DNA from: Micromonospora tarapacensis
GTDB lineage: Bacteria > Actinomycetota > Actinomycetes > Mycobacteriales > Micromonosporaceae
Assembly: GCF_019697375.1 (NCBI RefSeq)
Contig: NZ_JAHCDI010000004.1
Coordinates: 1,599,324-1,663,323, forward strand
Length of the DNA stretch: 64,000 nucleotides
Direction of reading: 5' to 3'
Shown: positions 17,802 through 26,298 of the stretch, one piece after another
Numbering within the stretch: the stretch's first letter is position 1
Layout: each line of letters opens with the position of its first letter
Notes under the pieces: generated by a model
What the model saw: only the letters and a program-made list of their open reading frames with translations
What the model was told of the DNA's origin: nothing
Database searches by the model: none
Program-made: the position numbers and the translations under genes

Positions 17802-18359
17802 ATGCTGACGGGCGCGGCGCGGCGGTACCTGGGGCGTGGACAGCTCGACGTCGACGACGTGCGGGCGGCACTGTGGACGGCCGGCGTGGACGCCGACACG
17901 TACGCGGGCCCGGGCGACCGGTACCAGGCGGCCGTGCTGGAGCAGTACAAGCTCTACGTGGAGATGGCCGACCGGGTCAGCGCCCGGCGGGCCACCGCCA
18001 ACACGTTCTTCCTCGCCGCGAACACGGCGGTGTTCACCGCCGTGAACGTCGGCTGGGCGCATCTCCAGGCCCCCCGGTGGACGTTCGTGCTGCCGCTGGT
18101 CATGCTGGTCGTGCAATGCCTGGCCTGGTATTGGATCCTGCGCTCGTACCGGCAGCTGTCGTCGGCCAAGTTCCGGGTGGTGGGCCTGCTGGAGGAGCGG
18201 TTGCCGGCGTCGCCGTACTGGCGGGCGGAGTGGAAGGGGCTCGGCTCCGGCCGGGACCGGTCGCTGTACTGGCCGCTGGCGCATCTGGAGCAGGCGGTGC
18301 CCGGCGTCTTCGCCCTCGCCTATCTGCTGCTGCTCGGTACGCTGCTGGCCACGGCCTGA
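17802..18359 (+). CDS. RipA-type two-helix membrane protein
   Basis: 185 residues from the ATG at 17802. The soluble N-terminus leads into EQYKLYVEMADRVSARRATANTFF, a segment typical of a bacterial family annotated as RipA-like octameric membrane proteins. Two transmembrane helices follow (about 67-85 and 90-112), then a conserved RSYRQLSSAKFRVVG and a terminal hydrophobic stretch. The EQYK and NTFFL pattern is distinctive, but the family name is from memory. It faces away from the RtcB operon and converges on the HAD gene. Related small membrane proteins often occur in stress or defense neighbourhoods. Confidence 0.72.
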   Translation: MLTGAARRYLGRGQLDVDDVRAALWTAGVDADTYAGPGDRYQAAVLEQYKLYVEMADRVSARRATANTFFLAANTAVFTAVNVGWAHLQAPRWTFVLPLVMLVVQCLAWYWILRSYRQLSSAKFRVVGLLEERLPASPYWRAEWKGLGSGRDRSLYWPLAHLEQAVPGVFALAYLLLLGTLLATA

Positions 18360-18381
18360 CGGCGGGCGCCACCCTCGGGTG

Positions 18382-19023
18382 TTACGTCCCCGCCAGCTGC
18401 CGGCGCATCTCGTCGAATCCGGCGTAGAAGTGGGCGCGCCAGCCGGCCTCCCCGGCCACCGCGACGTTGGCCTGGTCGTCGTCGAAGAACCACATCCGCC
18501 GGGGGTCGTCGCAGCCGACCGTGGCCTGCGCGGCGAGGTAGAAGTCGAGGTTGCTCTTGGTCAGACCCAGCTCGCCGGACCAGACGACGTGGTCGAACAG
18601 CTCACCGAGCCCGACCTGCTCGGTGAGGTAGGCGATCCGGTACTTCTCCTGGTTCGTCACCGCGATGCACGGCCCGTTCGTCCGCTCCCGCCAGGCGCGG
18701 ATCTCGGCGGCGACCGCCGCGTCGAGTCGGGCGTCGTTGGTGAACCAGTACCCCAGGAACTCGTCCACCGTCACGTCGGGGTTGAGTTCGGGCAGGACGA
18801 GGTCCAGGGTCTCCCGCAGGTCGCGCTTGCCGACGATGATCTCCGGCCAGTACGGCTTGAAGAGGTGCTGGCCCAACGCCCGCGGGTCGATGCCCAGGTC
18901 CCGTTGGATGTCGGTGTCCCACGGCCCGCCGCGGAAGCGTTCGTGCGGATGGACCACCACGCCGTCCACGTCGAGGGCCAGCACGGGCAGGTCGCGGTCG
19001 GTCCCGATGCTCATCGCAGTCAT
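18382..19023 (-). CDS. HAD-family hydrolase
   Basis: 213 residues. Motif I is LALDVDGVV near 14-22 (nucleophile Asp and acid/base Asp, DxD). Motif II is IAVTNQEK near 118, the Lys region is GLTKSN, and motif IV is WFFDDDQANV near 172-181. A helical cap lies between motifs I and II, so this is a subclass I phosphatase of the REG-2/phosphoglycolate-phosphatase kind. A second in-frame ATG at 19014 is possible. It lies 69 bp downstream of the HD-TIR gene on the same strand and may be co-transcribed. The substrate is unknown. Confidence 0.87.
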   Translation of the reverse strand: MTAMSIGTDRDLPVLALDVDGVVVHPHERFRGGPWDTDIQRDLGIDPRALGQHLFKPYWPEIIVGKRDLRETLDLVLPELNPDVTVDEFLGYWFTNDARLDAAVAAEIRAWRERTNGPCIAVTNQEKYRIAYLTEQVGLGELFDHVVWSGELGLTKSNLDFYLAAQATVGCDDPRRMWFFDDDQANVAVAGEAGWRAHFYAGFDEMRRQLAGT

Positions 19024-19092
19024 GCACCTTCGTGATAGGAACGTTGGGTGGTTGCGTGCAGCGTAGGTGATGGCGTCGCGACCGGTGTCGAC

Positions 19093-21075
19093 TCACCGAC
19101 GTGTCGTGTCGGCACGTCGCTCCCAGGCTTCGTCCAGCACCCGTAGGGCGGTGTCCAGGGCGCGGGCGATCTGACTGGTCGTCGCGTTGCGGATGGGCGC
19201 ACCCAGGAACGGCGCCTCCTCGTAGCCGAGCAGCGCCCAGGGAAAGCGGTCCAGCTTGTCGCGGTAGTCGGCCTTGGCGTCCAGAGACACCGGGACGATC
19301 CGCTGTGCCGGAAGTTGGCGGCCGAGCGCGATCAACTCCGGGTAGATGTTGCCCTTCGGATCCGCGGCCCGTTCGGTGTAGGCCGGTGACAGCAGGATGA
19401 GTGCGGCATCGGCCTGTGCCGCGTACCGGGAGCCGTTCTGCCGGGTGTTCCCGCCGAGGCCGTGGTAGTCCTCGACGAAGGCGTAGTAGCGGCGCCGCCG
19501 TTCGTAGAGCAGTCGCAGCACCGCGCGCATCGAGTCGATGTCCTCCCAGCAGAACGAGACGAAGATGGCCGGGCCGGTGTGGGTGCTCTCGTCGCGGGTG
19601 TCGTCCACCACCGACAGCCGCACCTCGGCGTCGCGGGTGATCGCCGCCTGGTACAGACCCCGCCGTTCGGCCGGGCCGCGGGCCAGCGTGGCGCGGAACC
19701 AGTCGATGCGGTGCGGGGGCACGAAGAACAGCACGTTGTTCTGCACCGGTGGGGCGTCCCACATCATCTGGAGGAACTCGCTGACGTGCCCCGCGGTGCG
19801 TTCCAGTGCGACGGTCTCGGTCGGCGCGGCGTGGGGCGCGCCGCACACCCGTACCGAACCGGGCCGGTACAGCCGATGGGTCTCGTAGTCCCAGTACCCG
19901 TCGACGAAGATGTCCGGCCGCAGGGTCACCGGTGCCGGGGACTCCGCGGTCGCCGGGCGGTCGAGCCAGTGATACTCGTACGGCGTCTCGCCGCTGAGCA
20001 GGACGTCCGCCGCGCGTGTCACGTGCAGGTCCAGGACCTCCGCCTCCCGGTCGGCCCGCAACCGGCGCAGGTTCGCGAACAGCGAGGTGTCGTCCAGCCG
20101 GTGGAACGCGTCACCGCTGAGCGCGCCGTAGCGCGCGTCGAAGTACGTGGCCATCCAGTCGGGATGCCGCCGGAGCAACTCCGACATGACGACGGCCAGC
20201 AGCGTGACCCGGAACCGCACCGCCGGCGCGGAGTAGACCTGCGACCTCAGCACCGCACGCAACATGAGGAAGTTCGCCACCGGCCCGGTGGAGTCGAAGA
20301 TCGGCCCGTGCTCGTCGTAGGTGATCAGCGTGTCCACCACGTGCGAGGCGCTGGACATCCCGCTGGCGATGGAGTGGTGCGAGTCGCGGTGGACGTAGTC
20401 GAGCCGGTCGGCGTCGACCACCCCGTCGACGATCTGCCGGACCGCGCTCAACGCCGGGTTGACCTGGATTTCGGGGGCGGCCTTGCCGGCGATCAGGTAG
20501 GCCAGCACGCCGATGTCGAGCCCGGCGCGCAGCGGTTCGTGCGCCTGGAACAGCTCGATGACCCCGTGCAGGGTGAACAGCTCCTTGTCGGACATGCCGT
20601 GCGTCGAGACGTCCAGGTCGGCCGCGACCCGCGCGGCCAGGGTGGCGTGCGGGTAGAGGAACAGGCCCAGCGCGGGTTTGTGTGGCAGTTCGCCGACGTC
20701 CTGGAGCAGGCCGGCGAGGACGACGTGCTCGCCGACGCTGCGGACGAAGGCGGCGTCGTCGTCGACGGCCAGGCGCGGTAGCGCCTCGCGCAGCGCGGTG
20801 AGGGTGGTCGGGTCGAAGAAGTCGTTGCGCCGCAGCCGTTGCAGCAGCCGCAGTGCGATGTGCGCGGTGCCGACCGCGTGGCCGAACCGGTTGTGGGTGG
20901 AGGAAAGGAAGGCGTGCTCGCCGAAGGGCAGTTGGTGCAGCCGGCGAAGGCGCTGCAACTGCGGCGACTCGAGGAGCAGTTGGAGCAGGTCCCGGCGGCC
21001 GAACAGCGCGGGGTCGTGGAAGTCCATGACCCCGTGGACCGCGTCGTGGATGGGCCAGTCCTGGCCGTGCGTCAC
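19093..21075 (-). CDS. HD-domain (dNTPase-like) and TIR-domain fusion protein
   Basis: 660 residues from GTG at 21075. Residues 40-240 resemble SAMHD1/dGTPase-type HD phosphohydrolases: LRRLHQLPFGEHAF, STHNRFGHAVG (His61, Arg63, His66), LLQDVGELPH and DADRLDYVHRDSHH. The His of the HD pair is Gln125 here, so metal binding may be impaired. Residues 501-640 form a TIR-like domain: GPAIFVSFCWED, ADAALILLSPAY, and GNIYPELIAL, where Glu580 is a candidate NADase catalytic residue. TIR domains in bacterial defense cleave NAD or signal. An HD sensor or nucleotide enzyme fused to a TIR effector suggests an abortive-infection protein. The domain calls are firm; the immune role is inferred. Confidence 0.86.
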   Translation of the reverse strand: MTHGQDWPIHDAVHGVMDFHDPALFGRRDLLQLLLESPQLQRLRRLHQLPFGEHAFLSSTHNRFGHAVGTAHIALRLLQRLRRNDFFDPTTLTALREALPRLAVDDDAAFVRSVGEHVVLAGLLQDVGELPHKPALGLFLYPHATLAARVAADLDVSTHGMSDKELFTLHGVIELFQAHEPLRAGLDIGVLAYLIAGKAAPEIQVNPALSAVRQIVDGVVDADRLDYVHRDSHHSIASGMSSASHVVDTLITYDEHGPIFDSTGPVANFLMLRAVLRSQVYSAPAVRFRVTLLAVVMSELLRRHPDWMATYFDARYGALSGDAFHRLDDTSLFANLRRLRADREAEVLDLHVTRAADVLLSGETPYEYHWLDRPATAESPAPVTLRPDIFVDGYWDYETHRLYRPGSVRVCGAPHAAPTETVALERTAGHVSEFLQMMWDAPPVQNNVLFFVPPHRIDWFRATLARGPAERRGLYQAAITRDAEVRLSVVDDTRDESTHTGPAIFVSFCWEDIDSMRAVLRLLYERRRRYYAFVEDYHGLGGNTRQNGSRYAAQADAALILLSPAYTERAADPKGNIYPELIALGRQLPAQRIVPVSLDAKADYRDKLDRFPWALLGYEEAPFLGAPIRNATTSQIARALDTALRVLDEAWERRADTTRR

Positions 21076-21142
21076 TGGTGCCGCCCCCCTCCGGCAGATC
21101 TCCGGCGCCCTTGGCGGCCCGGCCCGACCTCCATAGAAGCAC

Positions 21143-22339
21143 CTACCGTGTCCTTGCCGGCTCGTTGTCGGATATCTGATATGCCGCTGCCGGGTCGCGG
21201 GCGACCCGGTACGTCAGCGCGCAGGCGGTGAGGCAGACGGCGGCAGCGAGCACGAGCGGTGGCCGGGCGCCGAGCAGCACGGCGGCGGAGCCGAGCGGCG
21301 TCGTCACCGCGATCGGCCCGAACATGACCGTGTTGGCGGTGGCGGCGACCCGGCCGAGCAGCGCGTCGGGGCTGTGCGTCTGGACGGCGGTGACCGCCGC
21401 GACGAGCGCCCACGGTAGCCCGAGGCCGGCCAGCACCGACGCGGCGACCACCCCCGGCCACCAGGGCAGGCACCGGACCAGGCAGCTGACCGCGAAGAGT
21501 CCGCCCCCGGCCAGGGCCACCGCTGTCGGGTCGAACCGGGCGATGACCCGGCCGACCACCAGTCCACCGGCGACCGAGCCGGCGCCCTGGGCGCTGAGCA
21601 GGACGCCCAGGAACGTCGCCGGCAGGCCGAGCGTGTCGGTGACGACGGCGTAGCCGGCGGCGGTGGCGAAACCGGACATGCCGATGGCGACCGCGGCGAG
21701 CACCACCGGTCGCCGGATCGACACCGAGCCGAACAGGACGGACAGTCCGACTCGGACTCCCCGGCCCTGGGGCGCGACCGGCGGCGGCGTGCGGGTCAGG
21801 CGCAGCGCCGCGTAGCCGGCTGCGGCGAGGGCCGGCAGCGCGGCGGCGAGCAGGGCGACGAGATGGCCACCCTGCCAGGTATAGAGGCCGGCGCCGGCCA
21901 GCGGGGCGACGAGCTTGACGCCTTCCTGGGCGCTGGAACGCCACCCGTTGACCCGTCCGAGGTGGACCGCTGACAGGGCCGCCGGCAGCAGGGTGCTCTC
22001 GCCGGCGTCGACGAGGACGTAGGCGACGCCGTAGACCGTGGCCACGCAGAACAGCAACCACACCTGACCGGGGCCACGGACCGCCAGCAGGCTGGGCAGG
22101 ACGGCGGCGACGGTCAGGTTGGCCGCGATGACCAGCGGGCGGCGGGGCAGCCGGTCGACCACGGCGCCGAGCCACGGGCCGGCGAGAGTGGGGGCGTAGC
22201 CGCAGAAGCCGGCGAGCGCGGCCAGGCCGGGCGAACCGGTGAGGTCGAGGATCCAGATCCCGGCGACCAGGGCCATCGCGCTGCCGCCGAGACCGGACAG
22301 CAGGGACACCACCACGAACAGGATCGCGTTGCGTCGCAC
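21143..22339 (-). CDS. MFS-family transporter
   Basis: 398 residues, twelve hydrophobic segments, GTG start at 22339 behind CCGGAGG. The loop GAVVDRLPRRPLV between helices 2 and 3 matches the MFS signature, and the RVNG..SSAQEG region is seen in DHA3-type (MefA/SC-like) exporters. It probably exports a small molecule with proton antiport. The small regulator gene lies directly upstream on the same strand, and an operator palindrome lies between the two. Confidence 0.9.
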   Translation of the reverse strand: MRRNAILFVVVSLLSGLGGSAMALVAGIWILDLTGSPGLAALAGFCGYAPTLAGPWLGAVVDRLPRRPLVIAANLTVAAVLPSLLAVRGPGQVWLLFCVATVYGVAYVLVDAGESTLLPAALSAVHLGRVNGWRSSAQEGVKLVAPLAGAGLYTWQGGHLVALLAAALPALAAAGYAALRLTRTPPPVAPQGRGVRVGLSVLFGSVSIRRPVVLAAVAIGMSGFATAAGYAVVTDTLGLPATFLGVLLSAQGAGSVAGGLVVGRVIARFDPTAVALAGGGLFAVSCLVRCLPWWPGVVAASVLAGLGLPWALVAAVTAVQTHSPDALLGRVAATANTVMFGPIAVTTPLGSAAVLLGARPPLVLAAAVCLTACALTYRVARDPAAAYQISDNEPARTR

Positions 22340-22412
22340 GAGCCCTCCGGAGTTGAGTCAGAGTGGCTCACAGCGTCGCGTCTTGAGTCGCGTAGAGGCA
22401 ACATGTACAAGT

Positions 22413-22435
22413 CCTGTCAACGTCTGGTTGACAGG
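22413..22435. promoter_or_regulatory. Palindromic operator before the MFS gene
   Basis: A perfect 9-bp inverted repeat (CCTGTCAAC and its complement) around five bases. It contains GTCAA-N7-TTGAC and supplies a TTGACA -35-like box pointing toward the transporter. The left arm overlaps the stop codon of the regulator gene. The same core is found at the regulator's own start. Confidence 0.7.
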
Positions 22436-22896
22436 GCGATGGTGAGGTCGCGGGCGACGTCGCGTACGGGGCCCGGCAGGCCGGGGTCGGTGACCGGTAG
22501 GTCGGCCCGGATCCGGACAGCCAGGTCGAACAGGGCGCCCGGCTCGGCCTCCAGGGCGAGGGCGATGGTACGACGGGTCAGCGCGGCCCGGGGAAAGCGA
22601 GTGTCCCAGCGGCGGTCGGCGTCGGTCCAGCGGCGCAGCTCGGTGAGCAGGCCGCGCAGCGCCCCGACCTCGGCCGGCCAGCGTCGGTCGGAGTCGGCCC
22701 GGCGAGCCGTACGCGCGACGGCCAGGCGCTGGCGGCGCTGTTCGGCGGCCTGCCGACTGCCCAGCCCGAGGGCGGCGGCGACCCGGTTCCAGGTCGCACC
22801 GGCCTGCCGGGCCCGGTCGATGAGATCGAGTTCGGTGTCGTCGAGCCGGTCCCGGGTGGCCGGGATGTCGGCGAGTTGATCGAGCGGGTCAGGCAC
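22417..22896 (-). CDS. Small transcriptional regulator (HSP18-regulator-like)
   Basis: 159 residues from GTG at 22896. The N-terminal part, IDRARQAGATWNRVAAALGLGSRQAAEQRRQRL (about 27-58), is a helix-turn-helix with a recognition helix at SRQAAEQRR. The C-terminal two-thirds is helical. Similar Micromonospora proteins are, from memory, called HSP18 transcriptional regulator. Matching GTCAA-N7-TTGAC palindromes lie at its start and in front of the MFS gene, so it probably represses itself and the exporter. The inducer would be a ligand of the C-terminal domain. Confidence 0.75.
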   Translation of the reverse strand: MPDPLDQLADIPATRDRLDDTELDLIDRARQAGATWNRVAAALGLGSRQAAEQRRQRLAVARTARRADSDRRWPAEVGALRGLLTELRRWTDADRRWDTRFPRAALTRRTIALALEAEPGALFDLAVRIRADLPVTDPGLPGPVRDVARDLTIALSTRR

Positions 22897-22898
22897 CC

Positions 22899-22915
22899 GT
22901 CAACGCTACATTGAC
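22899..22915. promoter_or_regulatory. Autoregulatory operator of the small regulator
   Basis: GTCAA-N7-TTGAC, the same architecture as the site before the MFS gene. It lies two bases upstream of the GTG start and covers the ribosome-binding region, as expected for direct autorepression or a leaderless promoter. Confidence 0.62.
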
Positions 22916-22938
22916 AACCCTCGGTCGGGTCGGGTCGC

Positions 22939-23265
22939 TCAGGCGGCGGCGGACTCGCGACGGGAGCGCTCCGTCGGCCAGGTGGGCCGGGCCGTCGGGG
23001 CAGCCCAGGCGCCTTCCTGCGGGGAGGCGGGTGCCGACGCCTCGTCGGCCGCGCCGCCCTGGGCGAGGTTCAACGCCCGCTGGGCCTGCTGCCACGGCTC
23101 ACACGGCCAGTTCTGACCGGCGCACAGCAGGTGGGTGCAGCCACCGTCCTCGCCCGGTGCGTGCGCGTCGGCGACGTCCAGGGCGAGCCGCCACAGCAGC
23201 GGGTCGGTGACCCCGGCCGGACGGTCGGCGGTGTGGTGGTGCCGGTCGGTGGCGTTCTCGGACAC
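22939..23265 (-). CDS. Small unknown actinobacterial protein
   Basis: 108 residues from GTG at 23265 after a GGGGG ribosome site. A central block, GGCTHLLCAGQNWPCEPWQQAQRALNLAQ, has three cysteines and a pattern common in small actinobacterial proteins of unknown role. The ends are Ala/Pro/Arg-rich and disordered. The Cys/His block may bind metal. It is separate from the regulator gene and from the peptidase gene. Confidence 0.65.
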   Translation of the reverse strand: MSENATDRHHHTADRPAGVTDPLLWRLALDVADAHAPGEDGGCTHLLCAGQNWPCEPWQQAQRALNLAQGGAADEASAPASPQEGAWAAPTARPTWPTERSRRESAAA

Positions 23266-23387
23266 GCGTGATCCCCCTCGTAGTCGAGCCTCACGCTCTT
23301 GATCTCCAGTCTGCACGCAGGTCAAACACGAGATCCGGGACGGTCGGGCGAGGTGGGCGCGGTCACCGTTGGCGGGGCTGACGATGA

Positions 23388-23417
23388 TTGACAGATCCTT
23401 ATCTGCAGGCGAAGGAT
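23388..23417 (+). promoter_or_regulatory. Candidate promoter of the carboxypeptidase gene
   Basis: TTGACA (23388-23393) is followed after 18 bases by AAGGAT. An ATCCTT/AAGGAT inverted repeat overlaps it. The 23266-23593 stretch has no convincing gene, and this is the only signal I see in it. Confidence 0.4.
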
Positions 23418-23593
23418 GTCGGCATCTCGATCACTCCTACGACCCGGATGCGCGACGCTGCGTAATCGGCGATGCGGGCAGCGTCGACCGCCGAGTGCGC
23501 CGCCGTGGCCGTCCCGCAGGCTGGGTCGCCCGGCGGATCCGCGCTGAACCCGCTGCCTCCGTGCCGCGCGCCGAGAAGAGGGGCGACCGCCTC

Positions 23594-26041
23594 ATGTCCA
23601 AGGTACGTACGGGCTTCCGCTGGCGACCCCAGCTGCCCGCCGCCACCGTCCTGGCCGCTTTCGCGGCCGTGTTGTTGCTTGTCAATCCCGCTGCGGCGAT
23701 CGTGCCGCGGGCCGCCGCGCCGATAGCCGCCCCCGCCGACCTCGGCCGGCTCGCCGACGAGCGGGCCAGCGTGGTCGAGGTCGTGCTGGCCGACAGCGCC
23801 GAGCTGGACGCCCTGGTCGCCACCGGCGTAGACCTCGATCACCACGTCACCCAAGGCGAGGCCGGCATCGTCGTGCACGCCGTGGTGACCGGCAACGAGG
23901 TAGCCACGCTGACCCGGGCCGGCTTCACCTTCGGCAAGGTCCTGCACACCGCGGCCGACGCGGCGGACCGGGTGGCCGAGCGGGAGGCCACCATCGCCGC
24001 CCACCTGGCCGAGAACCGGGAGTTCGCCGCGGCGGCGACGCTCTCGGCCCGCACCGCCGTCTCCGACGTCAGGATCATCCGAGCGGACTACTACACGTCG
24101 GGCGAGAGTCAGGTGCTGTCGGTCGAGGCCAAGTGGGCACAGGGCCAGACGGTCAGCACCCCGTTGACCGTCGAGCGGGACAGCGGGCCGGGCACCGAGA
24201 TCGGTTCCGGCGGCACGCAGACCATCTCCCGCTTCGTCGACGCCGGCGTCTACCTCTACCACCGGGGCGCGGCGCAGGTGACCACCCGGCCGAACTACGT
24301 GCGGATCACCAGCCCGACCGGTGACGTGGCGGTGGCCAAGGTCAACCAGTGGCTGCCCATCCCCCCGAAGGATCCCGAGGGGCCGGGCTACATGAAGGAC
24401 TTCGTGGCCAGCTACCTCACCCCCACCGAGCTGTACGACCGGATCGAGGCCCTGGCCGCGCAGTACCCGAAGCTCGCCGAGATCGTCGAGCTGCCGTACC
24501 GGACCAACGGCTACCGGCGGCAGGCCCAGGCCGTGCTGGGCACCGTCAACGCCAGCCGGGTCGCTGTCGACTCGTTGGCCTGGGGCCACCAGGGCGGCAA
24601 CGACATCTCCGTCGAACTCGCCGACCCCGGCGTCGCCGACGCGCCCCTGGCGGTGACCGTCGCCGGCACCCAGGTCCGCGTCGACCTCGCCACCGACGCC
24701 GGTGGCGGCGTCACCAGCACCGCCGAGCAGGTGGTCGCGGCGCTCAACGCGCAGGCGGGGACGCTGTTGCGGGCGTACACCTACCGGGGCAGTCCCGGCG
24801 CCGGTGTGGTCGCGCCGGCCGCGCGGACCGCGCTGTCCGACGGCCTCTCGGCGCCGGCGTCGGTCTCCCGCGACCCGCATCCGGTGTACGCCATCCGCAT
24901 CGGCAAGCACCGCGACGGCTCCCGGCTCGGCGTGTTGGCGTATGCGCAGGAGCATGCGCGGGAGTGGGTGCCGCCGCTGGTCACCATCGAGACGGCCGAG
25001 CGGCTGCTGCGCAACTACGCGCACGACCGCAAGACCCGCGAGCTGGTGGACAACCTCGACATCTGGATCGCTCCGTCGATCAACCCGGACGGCGGGCACT
25101 ACTCGTTCTACGACTTCAACTACCAGCGCAAGAACATGACCAACCACTGCGCCCCGGCAGCGCCAGCAGATTTCCTCGGCCGCAACTCGTGGGGCGTGGA
25201 CAACAACCGCAACTACACCGAGTACAGCCTCTTCGACGGCTACGCGGGTGCGTCCACCAGTTGCACCAGCGGCACGTACGCCGGTCCGAGCGAGTTGTCG
25301 GAGCCGGAGAACCGCAACGTCGACTGGCTGGCCGCCCGGCCGAACGTCAAGTTCTCGATGAACCTGCACTCGTCGGGCAACTACTTCATGTGGTCGCCCG
25401 GCTCGTACGCCATGCCCGGCCGGGTCTCCGCACCGCGGCCGACGCTGGCCGAGGAGTCGCTGTTCTGGGGTGCCTCGTCGCGGATCCTGACCGCCATCAA
25501 GCGGCACCGCAACCTGGCGGTCACCCCGGCCCGGACCGGCCCGATCGCCGACGTGCTCTACTCGGCGGCCGGCAACTCCGGTGACATGCTCTGGTACAAG
25601 TACGGCATCTACGCCTGGAACTTCGAGGTCGGCACGTCGTTCCAGCCCGCCTGGGACGAGGCGCACGCCGAGACGATGGAGTTCGCCAACGGCCTGACCG
25701 AGATGCTGCGGGTGGCCCGGGACTTCGACACGGACCGGAAGCGGCCGAGAAGCTCACTGTCGGTGAGTGCGAGCGCCACCCCGGGCATGGTGGACGTGAC
25801 CTTCTCCACAAGCGAGCCGGCGGCGGTCTTCTACACCCTCGACAAGTCCCGGCCGACCTACGAGTCAACCCTCTACGGGTCGGCCGGCGTCCGCGAGGGC
25901 GGGGAGACGCTGACCGTTCCGGCCGGCACCACCGTCCACTGGTTCTCGGTGGACGCGGCGGGCAACGTGGAGAAGAACTACAAGCCCGACGGCAGGGGCA
26001 ACAACCACAACAAGAAGAAGGTCAAGGCACCGAAGCGCTGA
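23594..26041 (+). CDS. Secreted zinc carboxypeptidase (M14 family) with C-terminal beta domain
   Basis: 815 residues from ATG at 23594; earlier in-frame starts lie before the signal peptide and lack coding bias. A signal peptide (about 1-38) is followed by a prodomain. The M14 catalytic domain has the HxxE zinc motif in QEHAREW (near 454-457), the substrate Arg in NNRNY (near 540), the third zinc His in MNLHSSGN (near 591) and the general-base Glu in NFEVGTS (near 677). The last 90 residues (SASATPGMVDVTFSTS...VDAAGNVE) look like the chitobiase/hexosaminidase C-terminal fold. The enzyme probably digests peptides outside the cell. It is monocistronic, with a hairpin after the stop. Confidence 0.93.
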   Translation: MSKVRTGFRWRPQLPAATVLAAFAAVLLLVNPAAAIVPRAAAPIAAPADLGRLADERASVVEVVLADSAELDALVATGVDLDHHVTQGEAGIVVHAVVTGNEVATLTRAGFTFGKVLHTAADAADRVAEREATIAAHLAENREFAAAATLSARTAVSDVRIIRADYYTSGESQVLSVEAKWAQGQTVSTPLTVERDSGPGTEIGSGGTQTISRFVDAGVYLYHRGAAQVTTRPNYVRITSPTGDVAVAKVNQWLPIPPKDPEGPGYMKDFVASYLTPTELYDRIEALAAQYPKLAEIVELPYRTNGYRRQAQAVLGTVNASRVAVDSLAWGHQGGNDISVELADPGVADAPLAVTVAGTQVRVDLATDAGGGVTSTAEQVVAALNAQAGTLLRAYTYRGSPGAGVVAPAARTALSDGLSAPASVSRDPHPVYAIRIGKHRDGSRLGVLAYAQEHAREWVPPLVTIETAERLLRNYAHDRKTRELVDNLDIWIAPSINPDGGHYSFYDFNYQRKNMTNHCAPAAPADFLGRNSWGVDNNRNYTEYSLFDGYAGASTSCTSGTYAGPSELSEPENRNVDWLAARPNVKFSMNLHSSGNYFMWSPGSYAMPGRVSAPRPTLAEESLFWGASSRILTAIKRHRNLAVTPARTGPIADVLYSAAGNSGDMLWYKYGIYAWNFEVGTSFQPAWDEAHAETMEFANGLTEMLRVARDFDTDRKRPRSSLSVSASATPGMVDVTFSTSEPAAVFYTLDKSRPTYESTLYGSAGVREGGETLTVPAGTTVHWFSVDAAGNVEKNYKPDGRGNNHNKKKVKAPKR

Positions 26042-26055
26042 TCGGGTCCGGAGGG

Positions 26056-26081
26056 CCGCGACCGCCGTCGAGCGGTCGCGG
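26056..26081 (+). terminator. Stem-loop terminator after the carboxypeptidase gene
   Basis: A perfect 10-bp GC stem (CCGCGACCGC and its complement) around a six-base loop starts 15 bases after the stop codon. There is no T-tract, as is usual for actinomycete terminators. Confidence 0.7.
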
Positions 26082-26246
26082 TCCCCGGCTCGCGAACGCC
26101 TTGGTCAAGCGCACGTGTGCCGGCCTCCGGGTCCGGCCCTCGGCAAGACCTGCTCGGGACGCTGTCGAGCTGAGCCGTCGATGCCGTCAGACGGCCGCCA
26201 CCCGGCCCGGCCACCACCTTCTCCCCATGTTGGCGGCGAGGACGGC

Positions 26247-26277
26247 TTGACCTTGACAGAGTGACAAGGTCTTCACT
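26247..26277 (+). promoter_or_regulatory. MerR-type promoter and operator
   Basis: The -35 box TTGACC and the -10 box TTCACT are separated by 19 bases, the abnormally long spacer typical of MerR-controlled promoters. Between them lies the dyad GACCTTG-N9-CAAGGTC (26249-26271). The MerR regulator is the second gene of the operon that follows, so autoregulation through DNA distortion is likely. Confidence 0.75.
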
Positions 26278-26298
26278 GTGCCGAGGGAGGTGGTTGGC

